DNA of 64,000 nucleotides from Pseudomonadales bacterium. GTDB lineage: Bacteria > Pseudomonadota > Gammaproteobacteria > Pseudomonadales > Azotimanducaceae. Shown here in pieces: positions 34,270-42,802 of this stretch (position 1 is the stretch's first letter; each line of letters opens with the position of its first letter). The notes below the pieces were generated by a model that saw only the letters and a program-made list of their open reading frames with translations, ran no database searches and was not told the DNA's origin. The stretch is taken from NCBI GenBank assembly GCA_023300545.1, contig JALZVT010000068.1:30727-94726 (forward strand), read 5' to 3'. The position numbers and the translations under genes are program-made.

Positions 34270-35656
34270 GGGAGCGCATCCTCGCATCAAGGGCGTCGCG
34301 TAAACCATCGCCCAGCATGTTGAACGCCAGCACCGTTACGCTGATAAGTACTGCCGGAAAAATCAGTTCGTGGGGTGTGGAATTCATAGTCTTTAACCCC
34401 TCATTGCACATGCTGCCCCAGCTGGGTGTTGGTGGGGCGACACCCATACCAATAAAACTGAGAAAGGCTTCGGTGAAAATGGCTGAAGGCACAGCAAAGG
34501 TCAGGGTGACAAGGATGACGCCCATGGTGTTAGGGATCATGTGGCGACCAATCAAATACGACGACTTTGCACCAAGCAGCCGAGAGGCATCGATGTAGCC
34601 TTCTTCACGGATTTGTAGAATTTGCCCGCGGACCAGCCGTGCTGTCGCGGGCCAAAGCAACACCACCATTGCAATGAGCATGGGCAATACGCCGCTTTCC
34701 CCCGATTCAACACCGAACGCGATCTTGAATACGATCATGAACAGTAAGAAGGGCAGGGCGACCACAAAGTCGGCAAAGCGCATCATGCCCTGATCGAGAG
34801 GGCCGCCGATGAAGCCCGCAGTGCTGCCGTACAAAATGCCGATCAGTACGTAAATTAAAGGCGCAACAATGCCAATGAACAGCGACACTTGTGCGCCTTC
34901 CATCAACCGCGCCAGCATGTCCCGCCCCAGATAGTCGGTACCCAGCGGGTGCCACGCGAGCATAACTTCGTCGCCAACAGCGACGTCGCTGCTTGATTCA
35001 ATCAGGTTTTTTTCTACGGCTTCGTCAGCCGTAATCACTCGGGTCACATCAAATTCGTGGCTCTGAAACTCCTGTGTTTCACGAGACTTGTCACCGAGGG
35101 CAACCACTGTGTAGTAATAGTAGGTCGGGGACAGATCGAGCCGGTCTTCAAAGTAGGTGCCTTGACTCGGGAAGACTTCCCCAAGCGGCAGGCCCAATGC
35201 GCGCTCAGGACCAGTGGGGTAGATGTTGCGATAAATACGATAGCCATTGGTCGAGGCAGCCATTGGCTCCCAAACTAGGCGCACGGCCTGAGTAGTTGGA
35301 TCGCCGTCGAGTTGCAGGCCATTGTTGCTGGCCGTTACTTTGCTTTGGTCCCACGGCTCAAATGGCTCAACGATGGTTGCCGCTCGATTGGCAAAGGGGG
35401 CTTTACTGATCTGGTCGACGTCGCTAGTGGCGCCGCTGGCTCCCCAGATTTGCGGGCCCAGTACGGTGAACGCCAGCAGGCCCAGAATGATGTATAGCGA
35501 GACAATAGCTCGCGTGTTTTCTTTCAGCCGGCGCCAGGCGTCTTGCCAGTACGACAGAGAAGGGCGGCTGATGCCTTGCTCACTGTCTTCTTTAACCAAC
35601 GGCTTAAAGCTTGTTGGTGACAGCACGAGATCGGATTGTTGAATTGATTCGCTCAT
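34262..35656 (-). CDS. oppC: Peptide ABC transporter permease OppC with a fibronectin-III-like insertion
   Basis: An OppC-type inner-membrane permease of 464 residues, against about 300 for the family. Helix 1 (51-70) ends in TVLGPQIWG. The permease then resumes at about residue 236 with the usual HPLGTDYLGRDMLARLMEGAQVSLFIG and continues through the EAA loop (RLLGAKSSYLIGRHMIPNTMG). Between them lies a periplasmic insertion of about 160 residues. Its core (122-205) reads like a fibronectin type III domain: AVRLVWEPMA, NGYRIYRNI, then TYFEDRLDLSPTYYYYTVVALG. The insertion would sit where the substrate-binding protein docks. The start at ATG 35656 is 9 bases after oppB. The domain order is unusual and not one I know. 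Confidence 0.92.
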   Translation of the reverse strand: MSESIQQSDLVLSPTSFKPLVKEDSEQGISRPSLSYWQDAWRRLKENTRAIVSLYIILGLLAFTVLGPQIWGASGATSDVDQISKAPFANRAATIVEPFEPWDQSKVTASNNGLQLDGDPTTQAVRLVWEPMAASTNGYRIYRNIYPTGPERALGLPLGEVFPSQGTYFEDRLDLSPTYYYYTVVALGDKSRETQEFQSHEFDVTRVITADEAVEKNLIESSSDVAVGDEVMLAWHPLGTDYLGRDMLARLMEGAQVSLFIGIVAPLIYVLIGILYGSTAGFIGGPLDQGMMRFADFVVALPFLLFMIVFKIAFGVESGESGVLPMLIAMVVLLWPATARLVRGQILQIREEGYIDASRLLGAKSSYLIGRHMIPNTMGVILVTLTFAVPSAIFTEAFLSFIGMGVAPPTPSWGSMCNEGLKTMNSTPHELIFPAVLISVTVLAFNMLGDGLRDALDARMRSRE

Positions 35657-35665
35657 TGGATACCC

Positions 35666-36601
35666 CTATTCCACAGAAACGCGGGGATCGATGAGGCCAT
35701 AGACCAGATCAACCAGAATAACCATAAACACCAAAAACGCACCGTAGAAAACGGTGGTGCCCATAATGACGGTGTAGTCGGACTGCTGCACGGCCTCGAC
35801 GAAGTATCGCCCAAGACCTGGAATGGCAAACACCAGCTCGACCACAAAACCGCCGGTAGTGATGGCGGCAATTGCTGGGCCAAGCACCGTGATCACCGGT
35901 AGTACCGCGTTGCGTAACTGGTGTTTCAGAAAGATTCGAGTTGGGGGTAAGCCTTTGGCTTTTGCCGTGCGCACAAAGTCAGAGTTGACGATTTCTAGCA
36001 TGGAGGAGCGCATCAGACGGGTTAGGAAGGCCATGGTGGAAAGGCCCAATACGAGTGCCGGCACCAGCATGTGACTAACGGTGCCCCAGCCGGCAACAGG
36101 CAATACAGTTTGTCCGGCCCAGCTGTTGAGACCCACCAGGCCCAGCTGCCCGAGGGCGGCAAAGACAAAGCTCGGCACTGAAATGCCGAGTATTACCAAA
36201 AACATAATGATGATGTCGGGCAGCTTGTTGCGGTATAGGGCGGTGAGTGCGCCCCACAAAATGCCGCCCAGGGCTGCGAACAGCACGGCTAGAATGCCGA
36301 GCGCGGCGGACACCGGGAAATGCTCGCGAATAATGTCGTTCACTTCGCGATTTTGCTGGGTAAACGAAATTCCAAAATCGCCCTGCAGCATGTTGCCGAT
36401 GTAGGTCATGTATTGGTCTGGGAATACGGGCTTATCAAGGCCGTATTTCGCCGCGAGGTTAGCGCGAATTTCGGCGGTCATGGCTTTGTCGCTCAGCAGT
36501 GGGTCGCCCGGTACCGAGTGCATCGCGACAAAGGTTGCCGTGGCGATAAACCAGACAGTAATGATGCCTTGAATGACGCGTCTGCCAGCGTAGATCCACA
36601 T
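35666..36601 (-). CDS. oppB: Peptide ABC transporter permease OppB
   Basis: A 311-residue permease of the OppB/DppB type with six predicted helices. The N-terminal helix MWIYAGRRVIQGIITVWFIATATFVAMHSVPGDPL is characteristic, as are LAAKYGLDKPVFPDQYMTYIGNMLQGDFGISFTQQN and the EAA loop DFVRTAKAKGLPPTRIFLKHQLRNAVLPVITVLGP. It ends with the usual YGLIDPRVSVE. Its ATG at 36601 shares one base with the oppA stop (TAATG), indicating tight coupling. Unlike OppC it has normal length and no insertion. Confidence 0.95.
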   Translation of the reverse strand: MWIYAGRRVIQGIITVWFIATATFVAMHSVPGDPLLSDKAMTAEIRANLAAKYGLDKPVFPDQYMTYIGNMLQGDFGISFTQQNREVNDIIREHFPVSAALGILAVLFAALGGILWGALTALYRNKLPDIIIMFLVILGISVPSFVFAALGQLGLVGLNSWAGQTVLPVAGWGTVSHMLVPALVLGLSTMAFLTRLMRSSMLEIVNSDFVRTAKAKGLPPTRIFLKHQLRNAVLPVITVLGPAIAAITTGGFVVELVFAIPGLGRYFVEAVQQSDYTVIMGTTVFYGAFLVFMVILVDLVYGLIDPRVSVE

Positions 36602-38364
36602 TAGCGTCCGGCCTCCTCAGCTGTGGGTGGCAGTAAGGTCACTCGGCTGTAGTCAGGGTCAGGCCCAATAGCGCGACGGCCAAGATTTTGCATACGCGGG
36701 TCTGCCACAAACACTCTGCCTCGTTCGTAGTCTGGTAAGAGCACTGCCTGATCAATAAGAATGCGCTGAATCTCGCCAAAGGCGTCCATGCGAACCTGTT
36801 GGTCTATGGACCCCTGAGCAATGCGAATCTGGGCATCTAGTTCAGGGTTGTTGTAGCGCCCACGGTTCTGCAGGTTCCATGACGCGAACAGATCGCCGAA
36901 GGTGAGCGGGTCGTCGAAGTCTGGCCCCCAGCCTGCCATCACCATATCGAACTGGCCGGCGCGCATTTTGGCCAGGCGTTGCTTGAAAATCTGTCGATCA
37001 ATTTTTACGTCGAGGTCTAGATGCTTTTTCAGCTCGCTCTGCATGTATTCCGCGTGCTTGCGCGCAAGCGGTGTGTCGCCAGCCAACACAACCAGCGAGG
37101 GAGTTTCTTCGAGACCGAGCTCCGCCATGGCGGTGGCCAGTAGTTCACGTGCTTTCTCGCGATCGGGGCGAATGGGAGTAGGGGGGTATTCCTGCCGGAA
37201 GGGCGCGTCTTTGCCTTTTAGCCAAGTCGGGAACAGGGTGGTGCCCGGTACGTAGCCAGGGATCTTGATGACTCGGTAGACCAATTCAGACGAATCGAGC
37301 GTGAGTTGCAGTGCTCGACGAAAATTGAGGTTGCCGCCGATGCGACCTTCGCGATGGTTAAACTCGAGGTAATACACCGAGCCGTCGGCTAGGCGGCCAA
37401 TATTCCAGCGCTCTTGTAGAGCGGTTGGCAAGGTTTCGCCGTCGAGCTGGGCAAGGGCGATGCGGCCATCCTTGAAGAGGTTTACGCCAGCTTGCTTGTC
37501 TGCGGTGATAAAAGGCACGTGAATGGTGTTGAGGAAGATACTGTCTTTATTCCAGTACTGCTGGTTCTTTTCCATGCGCATGCTGGAGTTATGAACCCAG
37601 CTTTCGACGGTGAACGCGCCGTTGTAGAGCATGGTGTCAGCGTCTGCGCCATAACGGCCGTTGGTGCTTTTGTAGAAGTCTTCGCGCGCTGGGTAGTAGG
37701 TGGAGAACGCCACCAGCTTTTCAAAGAAAGCGATGGGCTTTTCGAATTCGACTTCGAGCACGCGGTCGCTGGTTGCTGAGGCGCCAAGGGTATCGCCGGT
37801 GAGCTTGCCGGTGTTAATGGCTTCTGCATTCTTGACTGGAAACAGGATGAACGCGTACTGCGAGGCGGTGGCAGGTTCCAGTGCGGTTTTCCAGGCAAAG
37901 ACAAAATCTTGTGCAGTCACCGGTTTGCCGTCGCTCCAGCGAGCATCAGCGCGTAGCCAGAACGTTGCACCATCCGCCCGGATGTCCCAGCGCTCAGCAA
38001 CGCCCGGTACCAGTTCGTTATTCACATCGTAAGCGATCAGGCCTTCCATGATGTGCCCCAGTACGCTGCCGCTGACCTGGTCGGTGGATTTCATCGCGTC
38101 GAGCTGAGGTGGCTCTTGTTCGATGAGAATGGAAATGCTGCGGGCCTCATAGTTGATTGCGTCGGTCGCAGCAGATTTGGAGCCCGTCGCTTGGGCGGCC
38201 CAGTTGAGGGCGTACATCACGACGATGATGACCGCCAGGCTGCCGAGTATGAGCAGCAGCAATTGCACCAGCGCTGCTCGGTTGAGCTCCTTAGCTGTAC
38301 CGGTATCGGCGCCGGTGTGACTTGCTGTGGTGGTGCTCTTGTTTGAGCTATTAGGGGTGGTCAT
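36601..38364 (-). CDS. oppA: Peptide ABC transporter substrate-binding protein (OppA-like, membrane-anchored)
   Basis: A family-5 extracellular solute-binding protein that delivers peptides to OppBCDF. The N-terminus has a hydrophilic stretch of about 30 residues followed by one uncleaved-looking helix (LVQLLLLILGSLAVIIVVMYALNW) and no lipobox, so it is probably tethered to the inner membrane. SBP_bac_5 features are IEQEPPQLDAMKSTDQVSGSVLGHIMEGLIAYDVNNELVPGVAERWDI and WSDGKPVTAQDFVFAWKTALEPATASQY. The C-terminal half includes MVMAGWGPDFDDPLTFGDLF. Length (587) is somewhat long for OppA. It is first in the operon; the 159 bases upstream include dispersed palindrome copy 2. Confidence 0.92.
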   Translation of the reverse strand: MTTPNSSNKSTTTASHTGADTGTAKELNRAALVQLLLLILGSLAVIIVVMYALNWAAQATGSKSAATDAINYEARSISILIEQEPPQLDAMKSTDQVSGSVLGHIMEGLIAYDVNNELVPGVAERWDIRADGATFWLRADARWSDGKPVTAQDFVFAWKTALEPATASQYAFILFPVKNAEAINTGKLTGDTLGASATSDRVLEVEFEKPIAFFEKLVAFSTYYPAREDFYKSTNGRYGADADTMLYNGAFTVESWVHNSSMRMEKNQQYWNKDSIFLNTIHVPFITADKQAGVNLFKDGRIALAQLDGETLPTALQERWNIGRLADGSVYYLEFNHREGRIGGNLNFRRALQLTLDSSELVYRVIKIPGYVPGTTLFPTWLKGKDAPFRQEYPPTPIRPDREKARELLATAMAELGLEETPSLVVLAGDTPLARKHAEYMQSELKKHLDLDVKIDRQIFKQRLAKMRAGQFDMVMAGWGPDFDDPLTFGDLFASWNLQNRGRYNNPELDAQIRIAQGSIDQQVRMDAFGEIQRILIDQAVLLPDYERGRVFVADPRMQNLGRRAIGPDPDYSRVTLLPPTAEEAGR

Positions 38365-38485
38365 GTAGGACGAGCCGGCCTCTGTCTTGCGCAGGTTGGG
38401 GGTAGCCAGACGGCATTATCGCGTAGTGGAGGGGGTCGCGCTATGGGTAAGTTGAGTGAAGTGTGTGGGTGAAACTGTTCAGGCA

Positions 38486-38509
38486 GGGGGCAGAATTAAA
38501 TCTGACCCC
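38486..38509. repeat. Dispersed palindrome, copy 2
   Basis: GGGGGCAGAATT followed by AAATCTGACCCC, a 24-base imperfect palindrome nearly identical to the copy at 22476-22500. It lies between the 3' end of the VWA gene (stop at 38524) and the 5' end of oppA (38364), both on the minus strand, so it could act as a terminator for the former. Confidence 0.85.
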
Positions 38510-38523
38510 ATCCGCTGACGCTG

Positions 38524-40041
38524 CTAACCGTGCACAGCCTTCAACAGGTTGCCCACAATTCGCTCCAGATGTTGCAGCGAGTTGCATTCGCTGACCTGGT
38601 GGCAGTAAGCCCCGTATTTGCGCATTTCTGAGTCGCCGGAATTCCAGGCGGCTTTTGATTCAGGGTTAAGCCAAAGTACGCTGCGAGAACGGTCGTACAG
38701 CTCTTTCATGATTTCAGCCCGCGCTTCGCCAAAGTTATTGCGCGCATCACCGAGAATAATGATGGTGGTGCGATTATCAATGTCATCAAGGCACAAACGC
38801 TTGAAATCGACCAGCGACTGACCGTAGTCGGTGCTGCCGCCGCTGTAGTCGTGCAGGGTCTTGGCAATGGCATCTTCGATGGTGTTGCGTTCGAACAGCG
38901 ATGTGACTTCGGCAAGGTCGGACGAGAATGCAAACGAACGTACGCGTGGCATCACTTCTTCAAGGCTGTAGAGAAACGTCAGCATAAAGCGAGCGTAGGT
39001 GGCGACGGAGCCTGACACGTCGCAAATGGCAAACACCTTCGGGCGATCGACTTTCACCGACTTCCATTTCAAATCAAAAATGGCGCCGTCGTAGGCCATG
39101 TTGCTGCGCAGCGTGCGTGGAATATTGAGCTGGCCCTTCTTGAATACCTTTTTGCGCCGCGAGTACATTGTCGATAGCTTCTTCGCCATGCGAAACACAA
39201 TTTCCTGAATCAAGCGGAAATTGCGATGCTCTACGTTTGACAGCTTTACCTTGCGCAGCAGTTCTTCACGCAACCGTTTGCCAGAGGAATCGGCGAACAG
39301 CAAAAATTGTTTTTCAACATAGTCGCGAACCTGTTCGCGAAGAATTTCCCGACGGGCTTTCAGCTGCTGACCAAGTCGCCGGTCAGGTACATTTGGTGAA
39401 CGTCGGTTACCCGAGATCTCCCGGTTCATTTCTTCTAGACCCATCGCATCCATGATGCGGCGGGTGTAGAGGCCTTTTTGGGTGAACACTTGAATGTCTT
39501 CCAAGTTCACAGCGCGTGCGCCCTCGGCCATGGCAACGGTTAACTCAACCATAGAATTGGCCATGACCATTTTGCCCAGTTCGGACTTAGCAGGGGAGGT
39601 TTCGCCCGGACCAAGATCTTCTTCTTCCTCTTCAACGCCTTCTATAACGTCGCGGCCACCTTTGGGTTTGCCTTTGCTCTTCTTTTTACCCTTGCCTGAT
39701 TCTGCGGCCTCGGTGTTGTTGCCCGATTCGGCGTCGCCGCCACCGCCACCTTCGTTTTCGCCGCCATCAGCGTTGTCGTCTTGCTCGCCTTCACCGTCAG
39801 CGTCATTCGGGTTGCCAGACGACAGATCGTTAATTTTGAAGAACTGTTCGAAGCAATGTTCGAAGGCTTCTTTTTCATCTTCGGTCTTTGGCAGCACCAT
39901 CGATAGGCTTTGTTTCAGATGTTCGCGATCGCGATACCCCACCAGGTCTACAGCCCTGAACGCATCTAGCGTTTCAGCCGTTGAAATACGCACGTCGGCA
40001 TTACGCAGTGCGTGAATAAACTCAGTGAGGGTCTGATCCAT
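38524..40041 (-). CDS. CoxE-like VWA-domain protein, MoxR partner
   Basis: A 505-residue cytoplasmic protein with a C-terminal von Willebrand A domain. The MIDAS elements are visible as AICDVSGSVATYARFML, GGSTDYGQSLVDFK and IIILGDARNNFGEARAEI. An N-terminal helical region (about 1-80) is followed by a low-complexity linker (80-150) rich in Asp/Glu/Gly/Asn, then Lys. A middle helical domain contains GLYTRRIMDAMGLEEMNREISGNRRSPNVP. It starts 12 bases after the MoxR gene, and such AAA+/VWA pairs act as metal-cofactor or complex-assembly chaperones (CoxD/CoxE, MoxR/VWA). The target is unknown; no CO dehydrogenase or methanol dehydrogenase gene is in the window. Confidence 0.88.
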   Translation of the reverse strand: MDQTLTEFIHALRNADVRISTAETLDAFRAVDLVGYRDREHLKQSLSMVLPKTEDEKEAFEHCFEQFFKINDLSSGNPNDADGEGEQDDNADGGENEGGGGGDAESGNNTEAAESGKGKKKSKGKPKGGRDVIEGVEEEEEDLGPGETSPAKSELGKMVMANSMVELTVAMAEGARAVNLEDIQVFTQKGLYTRRIMDAMGLEEMNREISGNRRSPNVPDRRLGQQLKARREILREQVRDYVEKQFLLFADSSGKRLREELLRKVKLSNVEHRNFRLIQEIVFRMAKKLSTMYSRRKKVFKKGQLNIPRTLRSNMAYDGAIFDLKWKSVKVDRPKVFAICDVSGSVATYARFMLTFLYSLEEVMPRVRSFAFSSDLAEVTSLFERNTIEDAIAKTLHDYSGGSTDYGQSLVDFKRLCLDDIDNRTTIIILGDARNNFGEARAEIMKELYDRSRSVLWLNPESKAAWNSGDSEMRKYGAYCHQVSECNSLQHLERIVGNLLKAVHG

Positions 40042-40053
40042 TTGTGGCGAACC

Positions 40054-41001
40054 CTAGCGCGTAGCTTTTCGAGCGTTACTGGTGAGCGTTGTTAGTTCGG
40101 AGTCGACATTTTCGATGTCTTCCTGGAATTTCAGGATGACATTGAGTGTGTCGCGAACCATATCCGCATCCAGCGAGGTGCTGTTCAGCAATAGCAAAGT
40201 GCGAGCCCAGTCGATGGTTTCAGAAATAGCCGGCAGTTTCTTCAGGTCGAGCGTACGCAGTTCCTGAATGAAGGCCACCATCTGGCGGCGCAGCTCGGGT
40301 GGGATTTCGGGAACCCGTGCTTCGACAATACGCTGTTCCAGTTCGAGATCTGGGAAGGGTATGTACAGGTGCAAGCAACGACGCTTGAGTGCGTCTGAAA
40401 TTTCGCGCGTGTTGTTTGACGTCAAGAACACGATCGGCGGTATTGCTGACGCTTTGATGGTGCCAATTTCTGCGATAGACACCTGGAAGTCGGACAAAAT
40501 TTCGAGCAATAGCGATTCAAATTCGTGATCCGCCTTGTCGATCTCATCGATCAACAGTATCGCGCCTTCTTCGTGCTTCAGCGCCTGCAGCAGCGGGCGA
40601 GGCTCGAGAAATTCTTCAGAGAAAAAGATATCGCCAAAGTCGTGCAGGCGGGCAACTGATTCGGTAAATCCTTTGGCGCCTTGCAGTACGTCGTCGAGTG
40701 TTTCTTTCAATACCTGCGTGTACAGCAACTGCTTACCGTATTTCCATTCGTAGATGGCCTTGGCTTCGTCCAGCCCTTCGTAGCACTGCAGACGAATGAG
40801 GTCGCGCTCGAACATCTCTGAAACGGTCTTGGCGAGTTCGGTTTTACCCACACCTGGTGGCCCCTCGATGAGGATCGGCTTCTGCAGGTGGTACGCGAGG
40901 TACACGGCCGTCGCTATCTGGGTGCTGCAGATGTAGTTGTGCGCCTCCAGGTGTAGTCGAATCGATTCAACCGATTCAGCCATCTTTTCGATATCAGCCA
41001 T
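40054..41001 (-). CDS. MoxR-family AAA+ ATPase
   Basis: A 315-residue MoxR-type ATPase. Walker A is GPPGVGKTELAKTVSEMF; the MoxR hallmark CYEGLDEAKAIYEWKYGKQLLYTQVLKE follows; Walker B is AILLIDEIDKADHEFESLLLEIL; and the sensor region is SAIPPIVFLTSNNTREISDALKRRCLHLYIPFPDLE. It matches the CoxD-like subgroup. With the adjacent VWA gene it probably forms a two-component chaperone that remodels or inserts metal into a client enzyme. The 373 bases to the next gene, which runs the other way, should hold its promoter. Confidence 0.93.
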   Translation of the reverse strand: MADIEKMAESVESIRLHLEAHNYICSTQIATAVYLAYHLQKPILIEGPPGVGKTELAKTVSEMFERDLIRLQCYEGLDEAKAIYEWKYGKQLLYTQVLKETLDDVLQGAKGFTESVARLHDFGDIFFSEEFLEPRPLLQALKHEEGAILLIDEIDKADHEFESLLLEILSDFQVSIAEIGTIKASAIPPIVFLTSNNTREISDALKRRCLHLYIPFPDLELEQRIVEARVPEIPPELRRQMVAFIQELRTLDLKKLPAISETIDWARTLLLLNSTSLDADMVRDTLNVILKFQEDIENVDSELTTLTSNARKATR

Positions 41002-41374
41002 ATGTCCCCTGTCTCTCCATCAACAACACAACGCTAGGTGGGTAGCGTTTGGCCCGCTATCTAAATCGCAAGATATGCGGAGCCACAAAACCGCCTATTA
41101 TCGTGCCGCAACCGGTGTCTGTATACCGATGTTTTGTATTCGGTCCAGAGTGGGTGGACGGCGCAGGCGGCACAGGATTATGTTGAGAACTCATTTAAAG
41201 CGGTGTTGTTGGTCGACGAGCGGGGGTGTCGTGAAGTCTGGACACGGCCAAGCAGGCGGATATAGTCGCGGTGCCCGGCAATCTCTGAGCTGATGCAGCG
41301 AACAACGCGGATCGGTTTGGCGAGGTGCATTTTGTGATACGTGCGGGTGTGATCCACAAGTTTTCGGAGGAATG
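41002..41374. other. 373-base divergent intergenic region
   Basis: Lies between the MoxR gene (minus) and the amidohydrolase gene (plus). Open frames here are short and protein-unlike. I see no RNA gene or strong inverted repeat. Both genes presumably have promoters in this space, but I could not pick a convincing one. Confidence 0.6.
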
Positions 41375-42802
41375 ATGACCCCAGTATTTGTTGATGGTGG
41401 TGCTCAAAAGGCAGACCCCATCGGTTCTCGATCAGGTAAAGGTGCTGCTGCCCGTGCGCTGGTTCCCTTGATGTCCGCGTTAGCGGGCGTGTTGTTTGCG
41501 GGTTCTGCGAGTGCTGCGCCCTACGACTCAACCTATGCCCCGCTCGAAGCGCCAGCGTATGTGATTGATAACGCGACTCTGTTAACGGGCGATGGGCGAC
41601 GCTTAGACGGTGCGCAAATCGTCTTGGCTGCAGGCAAAATTGTCTCGGTAGGAACGAGTGCAGTCGAACTGCCCGCTAACGCGGTTCGTATCGACGGCAC
41701 GGGTAAATGGATAACGCCAGGCCTGATTGATGTGCACAGTCATCTGGGTGACTACCCGGCGCCCGCCGTGCAGTCGACTGCTGACGGCAACGAGGTGACC
41801 TCGCCAAACACGGCTCACGTCTGGGCCGAGCATTCGGTCTGGCCGCAAGACCCGCAGTTCCCGCTGGCGCTTGCCGGCGGCGTGACCACGCTGCAAATTT
41901 TGCCAGGCAGCGCCAATCTGTTTGGCGGACGCGGCGTGACGCTGAAGAATGTGCCGTCGCGGACGGTGCAGGGCATGAAGTTTCCGGGTGCTAAGCACGC
42001 GTTGAAGATGGCGTGTGGCGAGAACCCGAAGCGAGTGTATGGCTCTCAAGGTAAAGCCCCCGGTACCCGGATGGGCAACATGGCCGGCTATCGAACGGCC
42101 TGGGCGAAGGCTAAGGAATACGTGGCCAAACAAGATTTAGCGAAGCAGGACGACAGCGAAGATCCGCCTGACTACAACCTGCAGCTGGAGACGCTGGCGG
42201 GTGTTTTGCGTGGTGAAATACTGGTGCACAACCACTGCTACCGCGCTGATGAAATGGCCAACATGATTGAGCTGGCTAAAGAGTTCGACTACAAAATTAC
42301 CGCGTTCCACCACGCTGTTGAATCTTACAAGATTGCCGATTTGTTGGCAGAACAAAATATTTGCTCGGCGCTGTGGGCCGACTGGTGGGGCTTCAAGTTA
42401 GAGGCCTTTGATGCGATTGAGGAGAACATTGCTCTGGTCGATGCCGCCGGCGCCTGCGCTATTGTTCACTCAGATTCCGAACGCGGTATTCAACGTTTGA
42501 ATCAGGACGCTGCCCGCGCGATGGCAGCCGCGCAGCGCATGGGTCGCGATATTGATGAGGCCTATGCGATTACCTGGGTGACGCGCAATGCAGCCCAAGC
42601 TCTTGGTATTGAACAGGAGACCGGGACTCTTGAACCCAATAAAGCCGCTGACGTTGTGTTGTGGAATCAAAATCCATTCAGTGTCTACGCTCAGGCCGAG
42701 CAGGTATTCATTGATGGTTATCGTTATTTTGAACGCGATAAACGGGTGCCGGTCACCGACTTTGAGCTACACCAAACGGTGCAGGGAGGCGGTTCACGAT
42801 GA
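41375..42802 (+). CDS. Secreted amidohydrolase (metal ligands intact)
   Basis: A periplasmic amidohydrolase-superfamily enzyme. An export signal with a long n-region (about 25 residues) and hydrophobic core ALVPLMSALAGVLFAGSASAA precedes the mature start near APYDS. The metal-binding HxH is seen in PGLIDVHSHLGDYP, a further His pair in ILVHNHCYRADEM, and the late Asp in CAIVHSDSERGIQRLN. The C-terminal beta element is TLEPNKAADVVLWNQNPFSVYAQAEQVFIDG. GGAGG at 41366-41370 fits ATG 41375 better than ATG 41372. It overlaps the next gene by 4 bases (ATGA). Substrate unknown; imidazolonepropionase-like or peptidase-like chemistry is possible. Confidence 0.88.
   Translation: MTPVFVDGGAQKADPIGSRSGKGAAARALVPLMSALAGVLFAGSASAAPYDSTYAPLEAPAYVIDNATLLTGDGRRLDGAQIVLAAGKIVSVGTSAVELPANAVRIDGTGKWITPGLIDVHSHLGDYPAPAVQSTADGNEVTSPNTAHVWAEHSVWPQDPQFPLALAGGVTTLQILPGSANLFGGRGVTLKNVPSRTVQGMKFPGAKHALKMACGENPKRVYGSQGKAPGTRMGNMAGYRTAWAKAKEYVAKQDLAKQDDSEDPPDYNLQLETLAGVLRGEILVHNHCYRADEMANMIELAKEFDYKITAFHHAVESYKIADLLAEQNICSALWADWWGFKLEAFDAIEENIALVDAAGACAIVHSDSERGIQRLNQDAARAMAAAQRMGRDIDEAYAITWVTRNAAQALGIEQETGTLEPNKAADVVLWNQNPFSVYAQAEQVFIDGYRYFERDKRVPVTDFELHQTVQGGGSR

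Noticed and set aside
41178..41531. 117-codon frame on the minus strand antisense to the start of the first amidohydrolase
   Set aside because: It overlaps a gene with a strong ribosome site and signal peptide, and its product is rich in Arg/His/Thr like a shadow frame.
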